A stretch of 64,000 nucleotides of DNA. Origin: Oreohelix idahoensis (taxonomy: Eukaryota; Mollusca; Gastropoda; Stylommatophora; Oreohelicidae). Made by a program: the position numbers and the translations under genes. Shown here piece after piece: positions 22,077 to 33,600 of the stretch (its first letter is position 1; each line of letters starts with the position of its first letter). Below the pieces are notes generated by a model that saw only the letters and a list, made by a program, of their open reading frames with translations, ran no database searches and had not been told where the DNA came from. The DNA lies in the NCBI GenBank assembly GCA_024509875.1, contig JAMPIV010010563.1, forward strand, positions 1-64,000. The letters run 5' to 3'.

Positions 22077-23374
22077 CAGTACTTTGCAAAAAAAATGGCA
22101 GTCATATTGCTCAGCTAAATAAGCTGAAATCTGATTAAATATGCATGTTCTGCCCCAAATTTGCTCTCCACTGAAGTGAGCAAACACTACCAAAAGTAAA
22201 AAAAAAATAGCGTAGAGTAAAGTCCCTTGATAATAGAGCAGACGACAATTTCTAATGCTAGTGGCAGAAAATGGATACAAAGTCAAAGTGTATGTTAATT
22301 TCACAGCTTTGGAATGAAGGAAATCAAACATGTTCCAACATTTCTAAAACCTTGAACATTCCTGAGCGGACTGTCTACAGAGTTGTGAGTAAATTAAAAG
22401 CAGGTAATGGAATCGAGCGAAAAGAAGGTAGTGGGAGGCCAATAATTTTGGACAAAAAGGACCATCGGCTTTTCGCCCAAATCGTTCGGGCTGGGCCAAT
22501 GAAGAGTGTAGAAAACATACGTCAGCGCATGATCGAGTTGGGAAGCCCAGAGGTATCTAATGCTACTGTCAACCGGGAGCTACACAGGATGAATTACACA
22601 AAAAAGCGGGTAATTTCGTCACCATTGCTCACAGAGACTCACAAACAGATGCGCTTGAACTGGTGCCACGAACACCAAAATTTGTCATGGGACAATGTGA
22701 TTTTTTCAGATGAATGTTCTGTTTGGTCTTATCCTGCTCAAATAAATATTTGGACGAAAGACTCTGTAACGCCTGTGTACCAGCAACCGAAACATACCCA
22801 GAAATTCCATCTTTGGGGAGGGGTGTCAGCAAGAGGTGCCACCCCACTGTGTGTTTTCACAGGAATTCTCACGAAAGAACGGTACATCGACATACTAGAG
22901 GGACACCTTCTGCCATTTATGCAGGTCATGTACCCCGATGGGTGCACATTTCAACATGACAATGACCCAAAGCATACAGCTCATACCACAAAAGCATGCC
23001 TGCAAGAGAAGAATGTGATAGTGCTGAAGTGGCTTAGCAACAGTCCCGACCTAAACCCAATTGAAAAAGTTTGGGCACTACTCAAGAATCATTTAAAAAG
23101 AGTGGACTCAGAGACGTTGAACAATTGAAGAAGGTAGCTGAAAAATACTGGGACAGTCTGACTCACAATTACCTACAAACACTTGTGGGAAGTATGCCTC
23201 GCCGCATCCAGGCTTGCCTTGCTGGAGAAGGCAACTTTATATTGTACTGAAACCACTGTTAATAGATAGGGGAGATACCAATCTTCCTCTGGACATACAT
23301 TTTTTATTATTATTTGCTTCTATGAGTGTGCTGCGTTGCGAAAATATGACTGCCATTTTTTTTGCAAAGTACTG
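22077..23374 (+). mobile_element. Tc1-like DNA transposon, 1298 bp
   Basis: Perfect 32-bp terminal inverted repeats start CAGTACTTTGCAAA at 22077 and end at 23374. Both sides carry TA (22075-22076 and 23375-23376), the target duplication of the Tc1/mariner superfamily. It encodes one transposase. It lies between two blocks of TA microsatellite, which offer many TA targets. Identical repeats suggest recent movement. Confidence 0.95.
22271..23128 (+). pseudogene. Tc1-like transposase, frameshifted near C-terminus
   Basis: A 285-residue frame starts at ATG 22271. The N-terminal paired-like helix-turn-helix is ISKTLNIPERTVYRVVSKL, followed by a GRP linker (EGSGRP). The catalytic triad is DD34E: D in FSDEC, D in QHDNDPKH and E in PDLNPIEKVW, with 34 residues between the last two. 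It would cut and paste the element at TA sites. The frame stops at LNN, but coding sequence continues in another frame (KKVAEKYWDSL and on) to a stop at 23248-23250. A one-base shift near 23115 therefore removes about 43 residues. The catalytic core is whole; activity of the truncated protein is doubtful. Confidence 0.92.
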
Positions 23375-23555
<181 letters not shown>

Positions 23556-23775
23556 TACCAGCGGCACTTGGGCTTTCAGCCCTTCGGCCCAATGACATGT
23601 CATTGCGAGGCAGGTGAGCCTGTGGACTTTCCTTCCAACCCGGCCAGGAGCTTCGCTCCTTCCCATCCACAGAGGGTTTATCTCAGGAGCCGTTAAGGTT
23701 ATTCAGTCAAAATCCCGGTCGATGAGACTCCTTCAACTGCTCACGCCCGGGCTTGAACATATCTATATCGAGCTA
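23556..23775 (-). mobile_element. SINE-like repeat, tRNA-head remnant
   Basis: The segment AGGAGCCGTTAAGGTTATTC, then CCCGGTCGATGA and GGGCTTGAAC, matches 63155-63240 in order and orientation. There the same body is joined to a clear tRNA-like head. Box B remains (GTTCAAGC on the minus strand); box A is not evident. The T-rich left edge may be its tail. Confidence 0.65.
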
Positions 23776-23930
23776 ATAAAAGGAATTTTCCTGAATTAAA
23801 TCAGCTGGGGCGCTTAAACGAGCAGATCATTTATATCCATCTTCACAAAAGGCGGCGGGTCAGATACAAAGTTAACGTGCTAAGACTTCTTCAGCATTGT
23901 TCTTGACTTCTAAAATATCTTGTGAACACT
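23776..23930. other. unassigned short spacer
   Basis: Nothing recognisable on either strand. Confidence 0.4.
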
Positions 23931-23934
23931 CCCT

Positions 23935-24115
23935 CGAGGTAGAAGCATTATTATCCTTCTATCTACAACTCTGCCAAGTGTAATCTTGTGCGAAGGTAGA
24001 CACCTTTGAAGACCCACATTCGATACTCTATGACACTCTAGGTTTTGGCCACTGTTGAACCATTACTGCAGAGCAAGGGGAGGCAACCAGTGACAGCTCC
24101 GTAAAGAACGCAAAG
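23935..24115 (+). repeat. dispersed repeat shared with 48600-48745
   Basis: Shared words in the same order: ATCCTTCTAT, AACTCTGCCAAG, CTCTAGGTTTTGGCCACTG and ACTGCAGAGCAA followed by GGGGAGGCAACC. It is non-coding and of unknown class. It lies directly next to a LINE C 3' end here, but not at the other copy. Confidence 0.75.
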
Positions 24116-24119
24116 GAAT

Positions 24120-24465
24120 GAATTCATCATCCTAACCCTCCACTCCCAAAGGAGCATAGGCCTTCAACAAACACATGCCAAGTCCTCCTGTCACGTGCCA
24201 TCATCTCAAGTTCTTTCCACGTTCTCCTCATCATTTTCACCTCTGTTTCCAGCTCTCTTCTCCATGTGCTTCTTGGTCTACCTCTGCCTCTCTTGCCCTG
24301 GGGGTTCCAGAACAAGGACTGCCTTGCAATGCTATCAACAGGTTTCCTCAGTGTGTGTCCTATCCATCGCCATCGTCTTCTTCTTATCTCTTGTTCCACT
24401 GGCACTTGTCTAGTTCTTGTCATCAGTTCCACATTGGTAACCTTGTCATACCATTTTAAGGAATG
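24120..24465 (-). pseudogene. LINE C C-terminal fragment
   Basis: The minus frame 24432-24127 reads MTRTRQVPVEQEIRRRRWRW, then IGHTLRKPVDSIARQ, GRGRPRSTWRRELE and MARDRRTWHVFVEGL. This is the C-terminal tail of an APE-type LINE polyprotein downstream of the RT. Upstream codons (WYDKVTNVELM) extend to about 24465. It is 5'-truncated and has no polymerase. Confidence 0.85.
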
Positions 24466-25265
24466 AATTACTAATTTTGTATTGATAAAGCGCAGTCAAG
24501 AACAAAGTCATTTAAAAGACTTGTCTAATCTGCGGAAAAGACATAGTTGCTGTGGCGTTTTTGCAAGGGACATTTCACAATAGCTTACTTCCGCCGGTAT
24601 TTGAAAGCGCGGCCACCAGTCGATGGCGTTCAACCGGTAGACGCCAAGGCATGTTTTGGTTGATTTTTAGACAATTCTTAAGCTAGGAAAATTTCATATT
24701 AGCCCACTCCCGCCAGGCATTTGAAAGCGCTGTTTACCAAGGATTGAAGCTACTTTTTCAGCGTCCCCAGCAAAAGCCAAGAGGTAGATTGCTAAAGCGA
24801 ACTTTATTCTTAAACTGCGCAAGATGGAAAGCCATCTTTTCTTTGAAATAAAGTTTATATTTGATAACATATCAATTAGACTGAAGTTTCCATCACTCTA
24901 CTGATATAACTGCAAGACACAGATTGTGGGGCAGAGATGCATTACGTACATGCTATCCTTATTTCAAATTCCAAATAACCTGAAACCTGAAAACAGACTT
25001 ATGATTTTATGAGTTTAGATCTTCAGAGAGTTCCGTGTTTCTAAAGTAGGTTCCCACAACTTCTGGGTTGCGTACCGTTGTTTTATGGCATCTCACTTTC
25101 ACATTTGTCCTGCCTTTCCCCTCTAGCTTCTTCCTTGCAGATTCTATGTTAGAGCTTGAATGGTCGCTAAACAAAAAGTTGGTTACATTATTCACGAATG
25201 GAATAAGGAACACTCGAGGCCGATAGTGCAGAACCCTACTACCCAGCACCAAGAAGAGATCAATT
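24466..25265. other. unassigned DNA, no gene seen
   Basis: There is a local duplication: CCGCCGGTATTTGAAAGCGC near 24592 and CCGCCAGGCATTTGAAAGCGC near 24709. The short minus frame 25007-25252 has no motif. Confidence 0.4.
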
Positions 25266-25266
25266 G

Positions 25267-25560
25267 ATAATTTTCATACTGAGAATAGCTTGACTGCTTG
25301 CGTCAGGGTCAGCGAATCAGAGCTGACCAAGACTCTACTCCACCTCCACGTGGTGGTACTGGAAACAGGCTGCATCAATGCAGTCTGGCTGAGAGAGTAG
25401 GGATCGAAGTGGGAAGGCAAACCCGGTCCCCAAAAATGCCGTGCCGAAGTCGGATGTGTCGGCCGAAAGGCGCAAAAATCGCAGCTTCGCTGTAAACGGG
25501 CACAACGCAACCAACGTCCTTTTCATGACGAACGAGGAAGAAGAAGAAGATAGAGAACCG
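25267..25560 (+). mobile_element. LINE D 3' end with GAA tail, copy 1
   Basis: Matches 56080-56346: TTGCGTCAGGGTCAGCGAA, CTACTCCACCTCCA, GGAAACAGGCTGCATCA, AAGGCGCAAA and a terminal GAAGAAGAAG run. The codons near the end give GRQTRSPKMPCRSRM, but I recognise no domain. The GAA tail and repeated 3' boundary suggest the 3' untranslated end of a LINE. Confidence 0.6.
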
Positions 25561-25904
25561 GTCATTGCAGACTCAAATACCACTGTTCAACAAACTGAAA
25601 ATCGTACAAACATATGTGTCGGGAGGACAAACAAAAGTAAAACATGTCTTGCAAGACGCTCGGCTCCATGAAGGAGCAAAGTGCCAGCTTGGCCTTCTCC
25701 AATCCAGACGAGAGAGTAACGTATGGTGACGAGAGAAGCCTGAGACGGTCTTCCAGATTTATATATGTGGTTATGAGAGAGCGAAAGAAGAAGAAGAATA
25801 ATACACGAATTTACATGACGTGTTTAGTTTTCTTTCACGTAATAGGTAAAAGGGTAATCTCATAGCAGATACTGCCGGTGTTAGAGACTTTGCTATATTA
25901 AGTC

Positions 25905-26095
25905 CAGTTTCACGATGTGGGTTAACCAGTTGCCTTCCTCGTGGCCTTTGCCTTACCAAACTCAAGAGCAGAGTCAGGTACCCATTTCAGCTGGGTAGAC
26001 TGAAGCTTGACGCTATCGTGTTTCGAACCAGGTACCTTCGCCGCGAGAGACCAGCGCTCTAACCACTTTACCAATCGGACTCTCTACATTCACGT
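25905..26095 (-). mobile_element. tRNA-derived SINE
   Basis: Read on the minus strand, the head starts GTCCGATTGGTAAAGTGGTT (box A like), has AGCGCTGGTCTC, and then a box B like GGTTCGAAAC at 26022-26031. The body carries CCCAGCTGAAATGGGTACCTG, a word also seen in a changed form in the SINE at 63131-63300. It lacks the cloverleaf of a working tRNA gene. Confidence 0.7.
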
Positions 26096-26099
26096 GCAG

Positions 26100-26685
26100 C
26101 TCTATAAACACAGGGCCAGGACGTGACTAGACCTTGGCGAATTAATTTTCCGTCACCTCTAATATCCTTATTTTGATTTAGCGAATCTGAAAAGTGCACT
26201 GACATAAATGGACTCCACAGTAATAGAAAAGCTCTGGGAAGCCATAATTTACTCGTGGCTGGCCTGAGAAAATATTGTCCTTTTTCCCAGATTTAGGTGG
26301 CATGGAAGCCAAATGAAGACATTTCAATAATCAGATAACACAATTTAGGTTACAAAAATATGTCGCTCTGCACGAACGCTAAAATACAAGAAAGGAAGGC
26401 AAAAAATGTGTTATGATATTTGGTTTGGTTTGGTTTAAAGGACTATCTTCATTGCACACGGACAACTCCATCAATGCTCCGATCTTCTCTCTTAGATCAC
26501 ACGCCGTACCTTTTTGCCACTGCGACCCCCAGTTGTGATATTTCATCTGAACAAGCAGAAAAACATACTTATTAGGCGAAAAAAGTAACAAACAACAACA
26601 ACAAATATTGTTGTCATGAAATACGATAAACACCCATGTGTTACCGGGTACCGAAAGGGGAGAAAAGAATGGCACTTTTGTTCCC
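26100..26685. other. unassigned DNA, no gene seen
   Basis: The minus frame 26379-26687 (102 codons) has no recognisable domain, overlaps simple CAA repeats and is not supported as a gene. Confidence 0.4.
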
Positions 26686-26687
26686 AA

Positions 26688-26780
26688 TCTTACTTACTTA
26701 CTTAGTCGTTCCCCTTCTACCGTGAGGTGTAGAGGTTTGGAAGAGAGAGCGCCAGACTATCCTATCGGCTGTCTTCATGC
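26688..26780 (-). mobile_element. LINE A 3' end, very short copy
   Basis: Reverse complement of the LINE A terminus: TTACTTACTTACTTAG tail, then CGTTCCCCTTCTACCGTGAG and the reverse of ADRIVWRSLFQTS codons. Only about 90 bases are kept, a strong 5' truncation. Confidence 0.88.
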
Positions 26781-27125
26781 AACGTAATTCGTCTTGTCTG
26801 TTTACCTGACCATCCTTGCTGAGAGAGTAGACAAGTGATGCAATATTGACTGACAGTCATGTTGGTAAAATTCTCGTGTACCAAACATTGGGCGCTACGG
26901 ATTACCAAGACGTACGCCCAGCAAGTTTATTTAGCGCTGATATGGCTATTGTGATTCACTAATTACTGTCGTGAAGAGTCACAGCCCAGATGGTTAAACG
27001 AGAGTCAGTGTTTGCACAAGGACAGGGAGAATAAATTATCCGTCATATTAACAGACATGCACTTGGAAGACGGAATGTTGTAATAGCTTCCGGGCAGAAT
27101 TGTTACGAAGACATTATTTGTGATA
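26781..27125. other. unassigned DNA, no gene seen
   Basis: Nothing recognisable on either strand. Confidence 0.35.
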
Positions 27126-27129
27126 ATAT

Positions 27130-27696
27130 AAGAAACTGTAGTGGTAATCATTACCAAGAGCTGACGGATATGCCAATTCCATATTTGGAAAGTGACCTCT
27201 TAAATAACACGCGGAATTTTACAATGAGGACATTTTTTGAATAAACCCCATCAAACCAAGCATGATTGTAACTATTGGCCGGCATTCGAGATGTAAACTT
27301 AACAACATTTCTGATTTGAGCCTGGTCTAATAGTATATAGCAACGTGCTTGGGATGAAAGTTGCAATATACCCTGACACTTTAGTCGGTTGAAAAGCACT
27401 GTGTGAAATTCAACTCGTTAAGAGATCAGCCAGACAGCCAAAGTAAGGAATAACATCAGACTTCCATTTACCGGACCGGATCTTGTTTGAGCATCTTGAG
27501 GACTTATTTCCCAGGAAAACTCTACCTTTATCAACATGGAAAACCGGAATCCTAGGAATCTGAACACGAAGTCAGAGTGGGAACTTATTGTAAAGTAACA
27601 CCCCAGACTGAATTTTAGAGGCATCTTAAACAAGTTGCCTTAACTGTTTCTCTGAGCCAGGAGTCTGTGATCCCAGAGACAATTTTAGGGTGAGTT
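27130..27696 (+). repeat. R1 dispersed repeat, copy b, left part
   Basis: Matches 20490-21047 and 49765-49995, for example AAGTAACACCCCAGAC, then GAGGCATCTTAA and TTTCTCTGAGCCAG. It stops at TAGGGTGAGTT (27686-27696), where a 14.2-kb nest of LINE B and Gmr1-like elements begins, and continues at 41903. Confidence 0.8.
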
Positions 27697-27699
27697 CTT

Positions 27700-28094
27700 A
27701 TTCTTCTTCTTTGATCCTTAGCCGCCGACCGTCGAAGCAGTCAGTGGCCATCACGCCTAGTTGCGTCTTGTAGGGCAACAGCAAATTGATTCCACTTTGC
27801 TCGGTCGGTGGCCATCCTTCGTACAGTGCCCCAACTCTGGTTCATTCTTTGCATCTCAGCCTCCACAGTCCTCCGCCAGGTTGTTTTTGGTCAACCTCTC
27901 TTTCGTTTTCCTTCAGGGGTCCAAAGCATAGCTGTTCTTGTGATGGCACTGGGGTCTCTTCTGAGGACATGGCCAACCCAGCTCCAGCGTCTGCCAGCTA
28001 TGATGGTGGGCATGTCCTCTTGCTTGCTACGAGTAAGCAGATCTTGGTTAGTGATGGTATTTGGCCAAAAGATTCGGTAAATTTTTCTTAGGCA
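27700..28094 (-). pseudogene. LINE B copy 1, C-terminal coding tail
   Basis: The minus strand reads LRKIYRIFWPNTITNQDLL, then IIAGRRWSWVGHVLRRDPSA, RTAMLWTPEGKRKRG and, after a shift, WRRTVEAEMQRMN-like codons. It is close to 38966-39340 of copy 2. It is broken by a frame change near 27890 and cut at 28094 by the inversion. Confidence 0.85.
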
Positions 28095-28208
28095 TGAGGG
28101 CTTATGGAATTCCAAGCTGCATAGTGTCAATCATAAAAAGCCTCTATGCCAACTTTACGTGTAGTGTTGGGCAGAGCAACCTAACCTTTGAGGTGAAAAA
28201 CAGGAGAC
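28095..28208 (+). pseudogene. LINE B copy 1, RT fragment upstream of LTR element
   Basis: Reads RAYGIPSCIVSIIKSLYANF then TCSVGQSNLTFEVK on the plus strand, matching copy 2 codons at about 39990-39900 on the minus strand. It ends at the LTR boundary. Confidence 0.85.
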
Positions 28209-30639
28209 TGTCGTAAATTTATTTTGAGAGAAAAGAGTCGTAGAAATAGTGGTCCGGTTTAGAGTGGAAAATGATGATGGAAAGCTCAGTGATAGAAAAT
28301 GTAGAGATTTAATAGTTACTTCACAGCGTGCTGGAGGAGAGTAAAGACAGACTTATTTACGACAAATCGTGTCTCTCAATCTTCTCTTTCACTCTCCTGG
28401 TCAAACAATTATTTGCCAGTTTTCCAGACTCGCATCTGCGCGCACACCGATTCGGTGTTTTCAAACACACACACGACGTTGATACAAACTATATTAAACG
28501 AATAGGGGAAAAGTTGGGCTTTGGGTATATCCAACACACAGAACTAAATGAGTTTAGGTGATTTTATTCACTTTAAAACATCAATCACTAAAAATATCAG
28601 ATATTACATAAATTATCATAAGTACACAAATGCAAATAACAAATTTGGGAGGGGGTGAAGAAGATTGGTATCGACTAAGCCCTTCCCGCTCATTAGACAA
28701 AGACAAACCCAGTCCAGAGATAGATAATATCAGGAACACGGGTACGTTAACCTAACAGTAAAGTTAATTACTCTGAAAGAGGTGTTACCAAGTTAGGTAT
28801 AAGTGATAGAAAAAAAAAAACCTGTTCTTCCCAGCTGTTCTTCCCTTTACTAAGCAAATGGAAAGGAGGTGGTTTTAAACAGAGTTAACAAATTATCAAC
28901 TATCCCACTTAAAGGAACAATGTAGGGTATACAGAAAAGATATATGTTACCAGGTAAGCAAGTTAACAAAATGGTCACACAAAAGAATTAATTTCCTGTC
29001 ATTCATACACGCGCTAGCAAAGGCCTTCACTCATCTTGCTCTCACTTACCGATTGTGAAAAAATCTTGCACTCCATAGAATAACACAACAGCAGTTACAC
29101 CTCAACTAAATGTATGAGTGTTTGTTCAAGTTCTAGCCCCAGATTATCGGGTAGGCGGTCAGCACATAAAAGGGTCCCGTAATCGCTGGAAAATGAATCT
29201 GTAGTTGTGTCTCTTTTCTTAATAACAGTTTCTATGGGAGGGCACGGTCTCTGATACCGGGGTGAGGATGGTGTGGTCTATTTGACTATGCCGCGGATAA
29301 TAAAATTCTTACGCGTGCTGGTACACTTTATCCGTGAGGTATGGTTTAAGTCCAGTGAGAAAACTAGTCACATCACTGTTCAGGAAATTATGAATTATCT
29401 CTCTGTGTCAGTAAACTAACAAAGCTCGGGCCAGTGTTCTTCTTCCCGTTACGACTTAAGTTGTTTGATGGTGCGTTAAATTTGTCTTTGGGTGTGCTTT
29501 CTTTGCTATAAGTTAGATAGCGGAATTCCAAACATAGAATCGCCTCAAAGATTAAAAATTTACACAGTCTCAACAAGTTCTGCGTCAGGGGAACTCTACA
29601 CACTGTTTATGCTTTGCTTTGCTTAGATTGATTTCTTTATTGCTTTCTTAATGCTGGGATCGCACAGGTTACGATCACTCTGTATGAAAAAAAAAAAAAA
29701 GACATGTAATATACCGAAAACAAATAACCTTCTAAAGCGCGATGAATTTCCCGTTAAGCCTATAATACACTCGAGTATTTAATTATGTATTTAATAAACA
29801 CTGCGCGAATTCTAGTGGTTAAAAACCCACATCTATAAAACTAGGACTTAACTGAATTTATTAATTATAAATTCCTTCGCGACTTTAAAAGTTAATTTAA
29901 GCATCTATTATCTTTTGAAATAATATAATAGATAGATCATTATATTTAAAACTGGAACTCTTGAGATGGTTTAATTAAATAGATTTAAATTAACACAAAA
30001 TCCCTTGAAATAGAATGACTAGACCACTGATCACTTTACACAATATATATTTTACCGCTTTGCACAGAATTAGAAATCACTGCAAATATATATAAAATCC
30101 AGGGGAAAATCTATAACAAGATTTCAATAAAGCTAGTGCTTCTGTAAAGATCTGGCCAGCGAGTGATAACGTGTCTAGTTCTACATGGTCTATTTAGCTA
30201 AAATGAAATGTAAGTTGAGTGGGACATGATAAACTTGACAACTTATTTGATCTCACGAACTTTTGGGGATCTGACCGCCAAATCAAGAGAAGAAGCCGCC
30301 CCCTGGTCTTCGTATCCGCTCGCTGCTGCCCGTTTCGCTTTCCCCCGTTCGCTCGGTTCCTCGATTGACACCGAGACGCGAAATTAGCGGCAAGCAACTG
30401 CGTCTCGTATCAGGGAAAACTACTGTCTTTGATAGCGCCGATAGTCTCCCCTAAGATCCCTCGGTCTGTCTCTTTGATCTCGTCGCTGTATCCTACATGA
30501 GTCCCGGTGGAATGCGTTCTGGCAAACGAAAAGTTACAACAAATGTTCAGGGGTTCTAATGTTATGAAAAGCTAAAGGTCCCTTTAAATCATCCATCATA
30601 TCAGGGAAAATTCACTTGTCAAACTAGACGTACGTCACA
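28209..30639 (-). repeat. 3' LTR of Gmr1-like element
   Basis: A 2431-bp direct repeat of 35984-38414. Small frames inside it (28328-28561, 29388-29603, 30194-30397) occur in both LTRs and show no known domain, so I do not call them genes. The length is well above the few hundred bases usual for Ty3/gypsy LTRs. Confidence 0.95.
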
Positions 30640-33600
30640 ATCGTCCCCACTTTTAGACATGAAACCATTTTTCATGTTTTCATTTTTGACAATGGAGGTG
30701 ACCTGATTGGTGATTTTAGGATGAGTGGTATCTTCAGTTTGCTCTTCTTCCTCTGTAGACCAGTTTCTACTCAGAAAATCAGCCCCGACATTCTGTCTTC
30801 CCGGAATATATTCCACTTTGAAAGAATAGACGCTTAGAAGGAGGGCCCAACGCATGATCCTAGCGTTAAATTCTTTATTGGCACCAAGAAATGCTAACGG
30901 AGCGTGGTCTGTTTGCACCGTGAACGATGTACCATAAAGAAACTCATGATGGCGTCTGATACCGTCAATCAGAGCAAGACATTCCCTTTCAACTACGCTG
31001 TAGTTCCGTTCCGCTTTATTTAATTTCCGACTGCCATAGGCAACTGGAAATAGCATGTTCAGGTCACTGTCATCGGCTTGAAGCAGTGTTGACCCGATGC
31101 CCTGACCTGACGCGTCGACTCTCAGTACAAAAGGTTTCTTGAGGTCAGGCAACCTCAAAATGGGGTATGCAGACAACTGTCCTTTCAAAGTGCTATACGC
31201 GTGTTCGCACTTTTGATCCCATATGACCTTATCAGGACAACCTTTCTTTGTGAGGTCAGTCAGAGGTGCCGTCAGTCCGTTGAAGTTCTGGATGTACTTC
31301 TGATAGTATGCACATAGCGATATGAAGGAACGTACGTCTTTCTTCGTTCGGGGTCTTTTTGCTGCCACTATTTTCTCCACGTTCTTCTTAATAGGCCAAC
31401 TGCATCCGTGAGAAATAGTGTGCCCCAGGAAGTCTAACTGTTCAAACCCGATGAGACATTTGCTAGGTCTGGCTGTGAGACCCGTTTCCTGTAGTCTCCT
31501 GAGGAGCATAGCAACCGTAGCAATATGTTCTTCATAGGTTTCCGATGCAATTAAGATGTCATCCATGAAATTATGGATATGGGGACTTTGCAAAGGTTGT
31601 AGAAGCTTCCTCATCATCCTGGTGAACACTCCTGGTGCATTATGCAAACCGAACGGCATCACGTTAAATGTGTAATGTCCTTCACTAGTGCTGAAAGCTA
31701 ACAAAGGTTTAATTTCCTCCTTGACTGGTATTTGATAATAACCTTTACTGAGGTCAATCTTGGAGAAGATCTTAGCTTTGCTGAGCTTGGTGAACAACTC
31801 AGAAACAGTTTGGAGAGGTTCGGGCTGGAATTCCGTTACAGCGTTTAGCAACCTGTAATCAATGCACAGCCGAACTTCCTTATTGGGCTTCTGCAACAGC
31901 ACTACGCTCGAGCTGTAAGGAGATGTAGACTCACTGATAATTCCTGCCTGACGCAGCTTGTCTATTTCTCCGCGAAGTGCATCAGCTTTAGCGTACGGGA
32001 TGGGGTAAACTCTGGTTTGAACAGGGGTCTCGTTTGTTAATTTCATATCAAATTCAATGAGATTTGTTCGACCAGGTACATCCGTTAAAACTGCACTGTA
32101 CTGTTTTAGTAGAGCCCTAGTTTCTGTTTGTTGTTCTGGTGAGAGATTGTCGCCGAACTTGACATCTTTAAAGGATTCTGTGGGTTGCAGTGGATACTCC
32201 ATGCAACCATCATCATCTTCCTCGTCTTCCGTTGCTATGGCGACAGCCAGGAGATGCTCGGAGGATGGCACCGGTCTTTCCAAATATTTCTTTAGCAGAT
32301 TTATGTGGAAGACCTTCTCCTTTCCTTTGATGGAGATCTTGTAGTTGGTACGTGAGATCTTTTTAAGGACGGTAAACGGTCCTTGCCATCCGATGCGAAG
32401 TTTATTGCTTCCGGTTGGAAGTAGCAATAGGACTTTCTCCCCTGGTTGTAGTTCTCTCTCTTTTGCAGCTTTGTTGTATCTTTTAGTAATTTTAGCGCGG
32501 GCTTTCTTAAGGTTGGTAGTAGCTAGATCCCATCCTAGCTTTAGCCTTTCCTTAAGCTCAGATACATACTTGCTTGCAGAGACGACTGTCTCGTCAGCCT
32601 TCTGGTCTGTCAGGGACCGAAGTAAGGCTTCTAGTGGCCCCTTAATAGGTCTGCCAAATAAAAGTGTAGCTGGCGCAAAACCCGTAGACGCTTGGGGTAC
32701 CTCTCGGTAGGCGAATAAGGCAGCCGATATATATTGGTCCCAGTCTTCCGGTTTCTCCTGACCCAGCTTACGTAACATCATGGTGAGGGTACCGTTAAAA
32801 CGTTCCACGAGCCCATTTCCGGCCGGATGGTAGGGACTTGTGTGGATATGTTTGGCCCTCAAGATCTTAAAGATCTCCTCCATTAACAGGCTACGGAATT
32901 GGGATCCATTGTCCGTCAAAACTTGTTGAGGGAATCCCAACCGTGTAAAAATTTGCACAAGGGCTTCTGCGACATGCTTGGAATTAGTGCATGGTAGCGG
33001 TACGGCTTCGGCCCACATAGTGCAAGTGTCAACTAAGGTCAGGATGAACCTGTTCCTTCTTTTGGTCTTTTCCAGAGGACCAATAATGTCGACAGCAACC
33101 CGTTCAAATGGAGTCCCTACTATTGGCATTTGCCCCATAGGTACTGGGGGTGTCAAGTGCTTGGGTGCTACCCGTTGGCACTGGGCGCAGGATTTCACGT
33201 ACCTGACAATGTCAGAGTTCATTCCTGGCCACCAATAGTGGTTTTTTATTCGCTGAATAGTGGCGTTTTGTCCCATGTGTCCGCTAAAGGGAAGAGAGTG
33301 CCCCATTTCTAAGATCTGGTTTCTGTACTGCGTCGGTACTAGGAGCTGGTTATTCCCCGTGTCCGGGTTGCCCGTTCTACGATACAATACACCATCCTTA
33401 GAAAAGATGTCTCCGTTGTGTCTGGGGTCCTTAGCCATGGGCAGTTTTTTAAAGCAGGGCGCCAGAGTAGGGTCCTTTTGTTGCGCCTCCTTCAGTTCAT
33501 TCGGCAACAAGTTTGGCGCAGGCTCCCTCTCCTTCTTGGCTTGCCCTCTTGTGGTTACCGCTGCCACAATCGGCTCCTTAGGTCTCCCAATGAACACATA

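Noticed and set aside
28328..30397. Frames MLEESKDRL, MCRVPLTQ and MLAANFASR
   Set aside because: They lie wholly in the LTR and reappear at 36103-38172 only because the LTR is duplicated.
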